Shown here one piece after another: positions 12,257 to 23,180 of a DNA stretch of 64,000 nt (positions within the stretch are counted from its first letter, which is position 1; each line of letters starts with the position of its first letter). The stretch is taken from positions 32,261,180-32,325,179 of the forward strand of contig OX485808.1 in assembly GCA_950295325.1 (NCBI GenBank), read 5' to 3'. A model generated the notes under the pieces. The model saw only the letters and a list, made by a program, of their open reading frames with translations. It did no database searches and was not told the DNA's origin. Origin of the DNA: Polytrichum commune. Its lineage: Eukaryota > Streptophyta > Polytrichopsida > Polytrichales > Polytrichaceae. The position numbers and the translations under genes are program-made.

Positions 12257-13976
12257 ATGGCCATGGCCATAGCATCTCCATCGGCAGGGTTGTATGGGAC
12301 CATCGACAAACACCACCAACAACAAGCAATGATGATGGGGAGCTGCAGCAAAATGCAAATGCAAACGCAATTGTGTAGGGTGAAATTTGGGTATTCTTCT
12401 GCCTGCGGGTGGTCTTCTTCTCGAAATGGGCTATATGGACATCTTGAAACTGCAAATTCTCTTCAACTATCTACGCAATGGAAGGGGAAGGATAAGCTGA
12501 GAAGAACCAGCCTAATTGTGCATGCGAGGTTCCCTAAATCGGCTGCTCCTGGGGTAGTGAAAACCAACAAGTTCAAGATCAACCTGGATGAGTACATGGT
12601 CACCCTGGATAAACCCATTGGGATTCGGTTTGCGCAGACGCTCAGTGGCAAGGTTTTCGTGGAAGCACTTGCCAAACAGGTGGGATTTCCATCCGGTAAT
12701 GTTTTACTCGCATGTTTTGAGATGGGTTGTCATGATTGGTAGACATTTTTGTAAAATTTTAGGTACTGATTTGACTACCAAAATTGATCTGCAAGCTTCT
12801 CATGATGGATGCTCCGAACTTACAACACGGACATGAATTTCAGGGTACCTATTAGGGCATTTTTGTTAATGTATCAAGAAACTCATCATTAATTTTTGAC
12901 GTGCTCGAAGTTGTGAAGTTGCAAGGTTTAAGATGGGTTTTCGTGGTTGGCAGACATTTTTGTGAAATTTAAGGTATTAAGATAGACGAGCCTGTTATGG
13001 TTCGCTTACAGGAGGTTTGGCCTCTTCTGATGTGCAATAAATCCAGGAAAGAAACCGAGTCCACTAACTAGCAAATCTTGTACGAATTCAATGCCACGAG
13101 AATGATGAGATTAAGGTGATGAACTTCAATTTGTGGTGAATTCTCACAGTTCAAATATGCAATCTTCGTAAGTGGTTGTACAGGCGTGCCTAAAGTGGTT
13201 CATGTTGAGTGGGTGTTGAGCATTGATTGATTTTAACCCGACGAATGCGCCGTCGGATTATTCCTCAAAAAAATACTAAAAGTGATCGTTTTATGAGAAT
13301 ATTGAAGCATTTTGCACCCAAAAGTAGGTGTTTTAATAAGGCTGGGTGTTGAATAAGACCTGTCTACCTTAATTTGACTACCCAGTTTGAGTCTCCAAGT
13401 CTCTCTTGACAGATGCTCCTAATCCACAAAACTGACATCGGCCATGGATTTCAGTATAGCTATTATGGCATATTTGTTAATCCGTCAAGAAACTCACCAT
13501 GTTTGTTAATGTGCTTGAGATTGTGATACTGTAAATTGCAAGGTTTAAGATGGGTTTCCGTGAGTTTTTGTGGTTGGTAGACAGGTTTGTAAATATTTAG
13601 GTACTAGATTGACTACCAAATTGATCTGCGAGCTTCTCATGACGGATGCTTCAAATACATAAAACTGACAACGTCCCTGGATTTCAGGGCATAGGGCATT
13701 TTCGTTAATCTGTAAGGATATTCCCCACTTATTCTGATTTGCTTGAGGTGGTGAAATGTACATTGCAAGGTTTAAGATGGGGTTTTGTGGGTTGTCGTGG
13801 TTGGCAAACAATATTGTAAATTGTTAGGTACTAGGTTGACTACCCAAATTGATCTGCAATCTTCTCATGACGGATGCTCCGAAAGCACAGAACTGAAATT
13901 GTCCTTGGAGTTCAGGGAATTTTTGTTAACCTGTCAAGAAACTCCCCATTTTGTTTAAGTGCTTGAGATTGGGTAA

Positions 13977-14019
<43 letters not shown>

Positions 14020-17000
14020 AGCGAGAGAGAGAGCGTTGACGTTTCTGTTGTTGTGATGGAGGTGATTTTCCAGGGTAATGCGGAGAAGTCAATGATGATA
14101 ATGGTAGGGGATGTGTTGAAGAAGACGAGTGCGGTGTTTGGTGATGCAATGTGGGATGTTGAGGATTTCGGAAGGAGCATGTACGCCCGATATTTTTCCT
14201 TCTCTAATTCTCTTCTTATATCTTTAATATTCCAGCAGGTGGTTTACAGTTAGTTGCACTGTACAGAAATTGACGGACATTGTGAACATTGTCCTGGTTA
14301 CCTCCTTTCTCTTAAGGTCTTTCACCTTCTCAATTTAAACAGTCTACAAAGTAAGGGATGTCACTTCATTACAGAGGCCTAGAGGTCTTCTCTCTAAAGT
14401 TGGCATTCGCTTTGGAACCTCTGCATTTGGAGGGTTTGAAACAATTATCAAGGCTTTGGAGGATTTCTTACAGGGGAGTTTGTCAAAGCCCTATTAGCAA
14501 GAATAGGGTGTCTCTCGAATAAAGATTAAAGTAAACTTTTTTTTTTGTTTTTCCTACTTCAGGGTTTTGTCTCATCTCTCTTGGTTTCCTTGTGTTGAAA
14601 ATGAGGTTTAGTACACATGCTTACAGCAATTTACTTGTCTTACCTTAACCTCTTGTGAATGTTGTGAAAGGTAGCTTCTTCCATACAGATTGTTGTGGAT
14701 GGCCTCAATTTGGCTATTGCCACATGTGTGATTTGTTTTCTATTTCATTTCTAGTGTTTGATTGCTTGGTTTTCAGTATGTAACTCTAAAAGCTTTGGAG
14801 TAACCATATCTCTCGATGTTTAATCTACAGTTTACTGGTTACCTTTATCTGAGAGTGTTGATGTTTGAATGTTGACATGATATTGATTACAAAGCCCTCC
14901 ATGATAGTGGGCCTTACAAAATACATGATTCAGTTTGGACCATTGTCGCACAATTTCGTAGGTGCAAGTGCAGCAAGAACTATTGTGTAATTGATGCAGA
15001 TATGTAATTGCGGTTTGTTTTCTGATGGAGATTTTACTAGGGTGTTATGGTTTGGTATGGTATGTGCCAGGCATGCAATCAAAACTCGCAGTGGTGCTGT
15101 GAACCTTGTCTTTGAAAGGTCTCCACCACCAATCCAGGCTGACTTGAAAAGTAAGACTGAGGTGCCTTTTAATTCTGAAATGGAAAAATATGAAGTGTGG
15201 TTTTTCTCTCGTTCAGTTCAAAGTATATGTCACGCTGAAAGGATTGACAACTTGGTTTCTGTAAACTGCAGTCAAGGAGCCTTACTTGACCTTTAATGGA
15301 AGCAGAGCCCTAGGGGATTTTGAGGCCGAGGATGACGAAGTCATAGCTTCTGAAGCGAGTGATGACGAAACTGACGAGCAGATTGAATGGAGGCATGGGG
15401 ATTTCGATCAGGAGCAATATCAAGCTGCTCTTGCACGTAGCCAGAAGGACTTTAAGTATGATTCAAAGAGTGGCATTTCATATAACAAGGTGAGGATTCT
15501 TGTTTTTGGACGATGCTTTTGGTTATGATGACAAACCACTTGTAGTTTTACTGTTTTAAAACCAGGAGCATGTAAAACAAGACTGGACTTTTGAAGTACC
15601 CTCGATTGCAGATAGTTGTGATAAAGCAAACAAGTGAGTGGAGGCTCCAAACATAGGTAGGGCTATGGATTTGCCAAGTTTACACTATGATGAAGTGTAT
15701 GAGGTATTAGAAGCAAGTGTTGCATGTCAATTGTGGTCCTGCATTCTCACAATCCTGAGGATTTAGGCAAGGTCACAATAGGGTATTTAGGAAGCACTTT
15801 TATCTAATCCAAAAGGTGGGGAATGACCAAGATGGATAGCACAAACGGATGCTCCTTTATACTCACCATGTTTTTGGGATATTCTGAAATAGATTTTCTG
15901 TAAGAAAAGAGATACGAAACAAATACTATTCCCATGGCTTCTGAATCGGCTTTGAAAAGCTAATCCAATGAGGTAATTGACACATAAACTCACCAAAGTG
16001 TTGGGAGTAGGTGAGACTGATCTAGGAGAGGGTCAACCTGAATATGAGCCTAACCTTAACATTCATTCCTTTAATCTATCTAAAAAGCATGTATGCATAT
16101 TGCTAATTCTATATTGGGGGTGTGCAGATTACAGAGAATATATACGTTGGATCATGCGTTCAGTCTGAAGGTGACGTGCAGCATCTTGCAGAAACCTTGG
16201 TCAGTATACACCCAAACATAGCCTACACAACTGCTGTTTGAGCAGAATCAAAATCAAACTACTGTAGGCACTGCATATTGATGTTAACTAGCTGTTCAGA
16301 CTGTTCTTCAACAAATGTCCAATTTTCTTGTTCATCCCAGTTACACAAATATCTATCTAGGTTCTTTCCCCTTGTATTCGAGCCATCACCGGGAATGGCA
16401 TAGAAATGTAGTCCATGAGAGGGACTTAGTCTCTCTTTACACTAAAGCTCGATTGGAGAGCTCGAGTGGAGAGCTTGCAATTTTTGGGAATTTGATACTG
16501 GGAGTTGAGAAGCTTTTATTCAAAGCTCAAGCTATTGAGAGCTTGAGTAATTTTCAAGCTCTCAACCGTTTGAGCAAGTGTAAAGTGCCCGTGCTCAACG
16601 AGAGATATCAAGGGGAGGATGATATGAAACAAAAGGAGCATTCATGACAAGCCAAAGAATGCTTGAAAGCCGCAAGTGAGAGCTTGAACTCGGGACATGC
16701 CTAAGCTACCTTTATGAGGTAGCTTGGTTTTGACTGAGACCTTGTTGTAGTTGTTCCACATGGGATCCATCAAAGCATTGTAAGCCCGGTAAAAAGTTGA
16801 AGCTCTCAAGTTGAAAGCTCATGTGTTAAGTTGATTTGAGTGAACAAGGATGCGCAAGAGGCTCCCTGCCAATGAGAAGGCTCCTTTTTTCGAGCTCTCA
16901 ACCCCCCTATTGTCAAGGGATCTTAAATTGAGCTGCAAACAAGCATTCTATTTAATAGTACTTAACAACCATTCCCAGATATCTGATTAAATTATATTTT

Positions 17001-20000
17001 CTACAGGGGATCACAGCTGTATTAAACTTGCAACGAAAGAGCGAACAGGTAAATTGGGAGATCAGTGGTGAAGCCATCGACAACATGGCTAAGCGTAAGG
17101 GTCTTATCTTCGTGGACTGCCCAGTGAGGTATTTATCTATATACTCCTTCATTCAATCTTTGTAGGAATAGTGTTTGATTAAAAAGTCTTTGACTATGTG
17201 CAATTGATGTGGTAGACTTGAGTGTGATGGACAGTTTATGTCACAACCAGTGGTGTGCGGTTTTCTTTTTTGCATATACCAGTGGGCAAAGGTAGTGAAA
17301 GAGAACTTATAATTTGATAGCAGGCGGGTCATGGTATTGAAAAAATTCACTAAATGCTCCAAGGGTATAGAGGTGTCACCAAGTAATTTTGCAATGGCAT
17401 ATGTGCAAATATCAAATGGGTGTTAGTATTGGTATTGAAGCATGTGATTCCAGCTGAGCTAGGTCAGGTATTTTATTCCCATACACATACCCTGGTTAAT
17501 ACCCGGGCAGAACCTAGATACCTGCACAACATTGGTCACAAGGCAACGATTAGTATGCACAAATTTCACCCTCAGATACTCTGCATTAGCACATTATATA
17601 TATATATATATAAATTAGTTTTTGGTTTTCTTTTGTATTTTGACCTCTGCATTCCTATGAAATGCAGGGAGGTGGACACAGTGGATATGAGGCGCAAGTT
17701 GCCGTATGCTGTAGGTGTTTTACATCGGCTGTTGCGTATGTGTCATCGTGTGTATGTCACATGCACAACTGGCCTTGATCGATCTCCAACGTGTGTTATT
17801 GCTTACTTGCACTGGATTCAGGATGTGAGTCTCCCACGCGCCTACGATTTTGTCACAGCTGTACATCCTTCAGGTCCTGACAGGTGAGTTGCATATCCCA
17901 TTTTATAGAATCTGTTCATTATGGGTAGTGGCTTTTTAAAGCTCGAAGGGCAGAGAAGTAGGAAGTTATTTTGAAAACTTGTAGACTGTTAGCTGATTGT
18001 AACTGATGCTGGAGATTCAGGGCCACTTTACACTATGGCCAAGGACTGACCACGAAATTGTGAGGGCCCTTGAGACTCAACCGAACGCTATACAATGGAA
18101 AATTGAAATTGAAATTTGTGCAATTTGTGCAATTTGTGAAATGTGGAGCTTCAAGTGTAATGTAAAGACATATGTGATTGGGCTGCCAACCAAATGCTAT
18201 TCCATGAACACCCTATTCATGTGGGCCCTACTACACGATAAAATCATAATAATTCATTGGGTGTGAGATTTTGAAGTATCATGGTCTCCCAGTTTTGTGT
18301 TGGACCCACCCCTTGAGGTGGGTTAGATGCAAAATCAGGTAGACCATGGAACATTATCCATTGGATGCCATGTTGTTTATCCATCAATTCAAACTTCCTT
18401 GGTCCTATAAGCCCTCAAGCTCTAGTGTAATCTCTCATTTCCACCAATGATAGATTTCAATGGTCACGGGCCCTCAAGCTCTAGTGTAAAGTGCTCCTGA
18501 GAGTCATTATTTAGTGAATATAATTTATCCGAACTGCAGCTGTGGTTGTTTCTTAATTTTCTCTCAATTTGCTTGAAGGTGCTCATTTTTTTGTTAGTTT
18601 CCCAAGGACTTGTGTGAAGCAAAATTTCACTGTTTTGTCATCTCTGTGGTGCCAGGCCAGCGATAGTTTGGGCAACATGGGACCTTATTGCAATGGCTGA
18701 GAAGGGAAAACATGATGGTCCCCCAACACATGCTGTCCAGTTTGTTTGGAACCATGGCAGCAATTATGTAAGCTTGGTTTTTACCCTAAAGGTCTGAGAG
18801 GCCTTAAGGTGTTATCATACAGAGGGTTTAAGCTTGCTTCACATATCTAGCTAAAAGTGTTAAAAAGTGACCCAATGTAAAATTATGCCATTTATTATAT
18901 GCATCATTTGAACTGGACATGTATGTAAATTGCTTTTAAGGAGATTTAAGCTCATGTAAATGACCTAGACTCAAATACATAACATGCATATTTTACCACC
19001 TTTGTCACATGACTAAATTTCACTTACTCTTAAGATATTGTTTTAAATATGGACGCAATGTCATAGACCAAGAAAAATATGATTTCAACAATTGTTGGGG
19101 GTTTGTACAAATTGTCACGTATCCCGAATAAACATACCCGTAGTCCTTCAATGTCAAGTGAACTTATAAGGAAGTTACTAGTGAGCAGGTTTGTCAAGTT
19201 GTTGGGCAGCAATAGTTTTAAGGGTTTCTCAAAAAGTTGTGCACCTTCCTGCAGGGTGATGAGGTTTTAGTTGTTGGAGAATTCACATCAGATTGGACAA
19301 AGCCAATAAACTTGAATCATGTCAGTGGTACCAAGTTCACTGCCAATCTCCGTCTTCCTCAGGGCAGGTTATTTTCCAGCCTCTTCATGTTCTGCTCTCT
19401 TTAGGTCCTGTGGGACACGAGATTGTGAATTATGTTTTGCACACATTATGCGCTCACTTTCTCGCCTCAAATTTTTCCGGGCTGCTCTTGGTGCAACTTC
19501 CAATCGTCCCAGCTTTATGCCGTTCTCAATAAGGACAAGAACTCTTCTACACAGTTTGCAGACATTTTTATGTGGAACATTGGATACCTGGATTGGGTTT
19601 GTTGCACATTCAGCGAGAATGTAATTAATTGCGTTCAGACACAATCTTTCTGTTGGTTTTATGGGCACAGGAGTTTTGAGGCATGGATATTTTTGTCAAA
19701 GGCAGGAAACCTTGACAAATCTCCTGCATTTTCTTATTTATTACCTGCATCTAGATATCTATTTATCAGTGGAACTCAATTTACCTTGGGCTAAATGCCT
19801 TATTGGATTCCTAAATCCTGGTAAAGTCATAGCTGCAGAGGAAGTCTGAAGATGATAGAATGCAGTTAACCTCTGATTATTGGTGTTCAGGTATATGTAC
19901 AAATTTATAGTTGGAGGCCACTGGCGACACTCTCACACTCTGCCAACTCATGGGGATCAGTGGGGCAATGTCAACAATGTGATTCAGATTGGTAGTGTCG

Positions 20001-20566
20001 CGACTTTCTCCTTTGACAACCCAATTGATCCTTATACAAAGGTACCAACTCATTACCCTGTGGATGCTTTTATGATATATTTTGGTTGTTAGATATGAAG
20101 TATGTTGAAAAGAATGGTATAAGGTAAGCGGGCCTTATTTGGCTACATATGTTGATTGAACACCTGTATTTTCAGTGGTGTGTGGCTAGGTGTGGATCTA
20201 AGAATGGACACCAAATAGAAATGTGTATAAAAGAAATTGAACCATATCCTCCAAAACTTGTTACCTATTCTAGACTCAATAGTCAACATAATTGGTGGGA
20301 CCTATACAATCATCTCATACGAAACATAGTCTTCACTTTGATAACAAATAAGATTTTTATATAAGCCCTGAAAGTTATGAGGAAATTGACTGTGGGCCTT
20401 GATTTCGATTTGCTAATCATCTTACACTAATTGCGTGTTTCAGGACCCAACAGTGATCAAGGTGATTGAACGACCTTTGAATGAAGATGAGCGCTTCACG
20501 CTGGCCTTTGCCATGCGTAGAATGGCATTTTCAATATCTCCAATTACATTCCGAGCTAAGCAGTGA
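12257..20566 (+). CDS. LSF1: LIKE SEX FOUR 1, plastid starch-degradation phosphatase-like scaffold
   Basis: Exons: 12257-12679, 14074-14180, 15071-15150, 15272-15489, 16128-16199, 17007-17128, 17668-17883, 18656-18767, 19255-19367, 19891-20041, 20444-20566; all GT-AG, in frame, 578 aa (Arabidopsis LSF1 is 591). Order: Ser/Gln-rich plastid transit region (1-~95), PDZ-like module (~106-200, YMVTLDKPIGIRFA), acidic linker, dual-specificity phosphatase fold (~277-430), and a CBM48 glucan-binding domain (~439-535) with KFIVGGHWRHS. The PDZ-like module separates LSF1 from SEX4 and LSF2. Family knowledge: LSF1 binds starch granules, recruits beta-amylases and is thought to be catalytically inactive. 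Here the active-site loop TCTTGLDRS keeps Cys373 and Arg379, but Thr replaces the usual His, and Glu342 sits where the general-acid Asp is expected. The first of two in-frame ATGs was chosen; the second (12263) is equally possible. Introns 1, 5 and 7 carry repeats. Confidence 0.95.
12690..13976. repeat. ~230-bp tandem repeats filling LSF1 intron 1
   Basis: Four diverged direct copies whose shared start (GGTACTAG.TTGACTACC) lies at 12762, about 13366, 13600 and 13827. Later landmarks are CTTCTCATGACGGATGCT, TTTTTGTTAA..TGTCAAGAAACTC and TTGCAAGGTTTAAGATGGG. The last two periods are about 234 and 227 bp. The first gap (~600 bp) holds unrelated sequence. The repeats are confined to this intron within the window. 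Confidence 0.75.
13979..14017. repeat. (GT)n microsatellite before an intron acceptor
   Basis: About 19 uninterrupted GT units followed by a GA-rich tract. It ends about 55 bases before the LSF1 exon 2 acceptor at 14073/14074, where the branch point and polypyrimidine tract would be expected. Confidence 0.9.
16320..16920. repeat. Self-complementary AGCTC-rich stretch, LSF1 intron 5
   Basis: Intron 5 contains many short inverted and direct copies of GAGAGCTTGAG, CAAGCTCTCAA and related AGCTC motifs. The pattern suggests a decayed foldback element. Clear terminal repeats and target duplications were not found, so it is not assigned to a family. Confidence 0.35.
18020..18497. mobile_element. 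Harbinger-like MITE in LSF1 intron 7
   Basis: About 478 bp with inverted ends GGGCCACTTTACACTA and TAGTGTAAAGTGCTCC. The left end resembles the 742-1135 element. Flanking triplets are TCA and TGA, an imperfect target duplication. An internal hairpin (18281-18347) pairs ATGGTCTCCCAGTTTTG with its near inverse around a short loop inside ACCCACCCCTTGAGGTGGGT. It lies wholly within the intron. Confidence 0.65.
20164..20446. repeat. Dispersed repeat in LSF1 intron 10, copy at 55.2 kb
   Basis: Most of the last LSF1 intron is a diverged direct copy of 55240-55513. Shared stretches include GGTGTGGAT.TAAGAA, CTTCACTTTGATAA and AAT.GTGTGTTTCA. The repeat runs up to the exon 11 acceptor, so the polypyrimidine tract and AG may derive from it. 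A partial relative lies near 24990-25060. Confidence 0.6.
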
Positions 20567-21732
20567 CTGCCACTGGTGTAATATAATTCAGGGAAAAGTT
20601 TTGCTGCAAACTAAAAGGAGGATCCACGCTGAAGTGGTAGAACTTAATTAATCTATCTGTCAGCCACATGATCAAAAACACTGTAGAAGCTTGCATCAAA
20701 TGTTTTGTTGTGGAAATAATCCTTTCACAGCTTGTATACTGATCACTAATATTATTATTGACTTCATGGTTAGCACTACACTGAATCAAAGACTCTTAAG
20801 CTTGCACCACCAGCTGGATGTAACGTGCAATAAAGAAGGTTCCAACTTTAATCTTGCACTTTTAAGAAGCTGGATTATTCATCCATGAAACCTATTTCAA
20901 CCTGTGTAAATCTCAATTGCCAATTCTCAAAATGGGTGTGGCCCTATTGTGGGCACTTAAAACTCTAGACAATTTTGGTTGTTGGATCGAATCAGGACAT
21001 GTCTCATCCAGATAGTAATTGTGAATCATGGAGATTGTCATTCCAAGTTTCAGAATGAAAGTTGAGATGCAAAATTTATAGGTCAAATAAAGATCCTCGC
21101 TTTAAGCGATCACATAGATCTTGGTGATTATTTTAGCAACTCAAAGTAGAAAGGTTGATAAAATTTAAGCACATAGTCCAATTTCATCGTACACATCTCT
21201 TCTTGGTTTCCATACTCAAATGTAGGTGTTTGATTAGGAAGAGTTACCACACAAATTAATTCTAGTATATACAGTATGTACTTGTAACCTGCCATCTACA
21301 CATGAGCTATAAACTCTGATTAAAATACTTGGTTGGTTGTTCCAATAAAGTATCATGTTTTTTTTTGTAACATACAGAAAAATACCAGACCTTGGATAAC
21401 TAACCAACTATTTCAGATATTAATTAACTAGTTGCCTCTCGTAACTGCAGTTGTTTGTGACTTGACCTGCCAAAAAAATAGTTAACTATAGTTGTTTTAA
21501 ATTCGGTTTGTCAAAAAATTTAGTTAACTAAAGTTATATCTAATTATTTAAATATCTAGTTAACTAAAGTTGACTGCAGTCTGTTCATGGAACTCTGTTG
21601 TAGTGTTTTAATGTCATTATCGAGAAGAAGTCTATGGGCGATGAAAGTAACTTCTGCCTTCTCGTGAGGCCATGTTACCTGTGCTTTCACGATCGTCAAA
21701 ACACAATGATTGATTGTGCATTGGACACCGAA
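20567..21732. other. LSF1 3' flank and repeat remnants
   Basis: The LSF1 3' UTR probably ends in the first few hundred bases; AATAAA occurs near 20830. 20940-21260 is related to 60105-60440 in the intron of the plastid membrane-protein gene. 21385-21575 is an inverse partial copy of the 10313-11145 element. The segment near 21626-21690 (TCGAGAAGAAGTCTATGGG onward) is the inverse of 38762-38822. No coding region was recognised. Confidence 0.5.
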
Positions 21733-22160
21733 GTAAATATTGGATTTTTAATTGAAGAAATAGGTGCTAGTGGATCAATTTGCGTTTGGATATCTTCAAC
21801 TTTTATTGAGTGCAATATAAATTTTGCATGGTTAAAAGATAGATTGGACCATGTTGTTAGGTCGGTGATTCCAAATTCATGATAGAATCGGAACATTTGG
21901 TGTGGTACCAAATCTCTACAGATAATGGTCTTCCAACTCGGAGAGCCAAGACATTGCTTAAGACCATCATCTCTGGAAATTTGGCGCCATACCAAATGTT
22001 CTGATTCTATCATGAATTTGGAATCACCGACCTAACAGCATGGTCCGATCTATCTTTTGACCATGCAGAATCTATATTGCGCGCAATGAAAGTCGAAGAT
22101 ATCCAGATGCAAATCGATCCACTGACTCATATTCCTTCAACTATAAATCCAATCCTTACT
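21733..22160. repeat. Long inverted repeat with coding-like arms
   Basis: Left arm 21733-21932 and right arm 21960-22160 are inverse copies with scattered substitutions, separated by a 27-bp spacer. The two arms therefore encode nearly the same peptide on opposite strands (for example FYHEFGITDLT in both). A transcript through it would fold into a ~200-bp hairpin. Terminal repeats of a transposon were not identified. Confidence 0.85.
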
Positions 22161-22235
22161 CTGGTAAGTAATGATGTGCCGATTCCTGCTCGCGCAGTAA
22201 CTTCCCGTCCAAAAAATAAGAAGCGCGATCTTTAA
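22005..22235 (+). pseudogene. Unidentified coding fragment in the right arm
   Basis: An open stretch of 76 codons after a stop at 22002, without its own suitable ATG at the front. It ends with a basic, nuclear-signal-like tail RPKNKKRDL and a TAA. The left arm of the inverted repeat keeps the same peptide on the minus strand, which argues that this was once translated. The protein family was not recognised. It could be the 3' exon of a transposon gene. Confidence 0.4.
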
Positions 22236-22929
22236 ACGTCTATACTATAACCTGCAGGTACACCTTGTTTATCATGTCTATAATTCCGCATTTGTCCTTC
22301 ATCATTAAATTGGGTGTAACTCCTAATACTCACTGTATTGCATAATTCATGCCAGGAATAATGGACGAGTGTAGGTAGGCCTAACGATATCATCACATAG
22401 ACGACTACATCAACACATCCGATCCCCACCTTTCAATATGAGGGACGACGCTAGGCTATACATTCCATTTGCACAACATTTCCATACGGACGTTGTCTAT
22501 ACCACTACACGAAAGTATATGTTTGATAGGAAGGAGAAACAACTAATACACTTGTACCAATCCGAGCCTTTCGGTAGCTACAATATTATGAGGGGCCGCC
22601 CGTCGACCAACCCTTTGTATTGGATGCTCAAAAGAAGATCTACAAATAAATAATAAAAATATCGTCTCTTTCCTATGATGTTGTTCTTTTTTTTACTCCT
22701 ACATGTACATTATATATCGTGTCAGATACACTTGTGTGGTGATGAAAGTGGAGATTGTGCATATTATATATGTAGATGAAACTTGGCCCATGCTCATCTA
22801 ATCATGGGTTGCTGGAGCAAGGGGAGCATTGATTGTTTGAGCTGTTGGTAATTCCTTTTTTGGAATATCTCATTGCATCGGCATGAGTTGATATGATCAC
22901 ATATTGCAATGAATGCTGCATATAAGTGG

Positions 22930-23180
22930 TTGGACGTAGAACCATCGGCAATGAACGGGGGGAACCGGCTGCTAGTTACAAATGAACCCGTTGAGTTTGA
23001 GAAATAACGGGTTGAAGTTGCAGAACTTCAGAAAAGTTACCAATCATTCTAGAGGAATTTAAAGAATATGCCTCATATCAATAAAGGAGAACGGAAAGAT
23101 GTCAACATGTAACTAATTGAACTTAGAAACACTTGATTTTCAACCGATTATGCCCAAAAATCTCCCCGAACACTGACCAG
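22930..23180. repeat. Dispersed repeat, copy at 33.06 kb
   Basis: Diverged direct copy of 33056-33310. Shared landmarks are CCGTTGAGTTTGAGAAA, AAGATGTCAACATGTA and ATTATGCCCAAAAATCT. This copy has in-frame stops in the frame that is open in the 33 kb copy. Confidence 0.65.

Noticed and set aside
13926-14253. Open frames across the GT repeat (poly-Cys/Val or poly-Thr/His)
   Set aside because: Translations of the dinucleotide repeat inside LSF1 intron 1.
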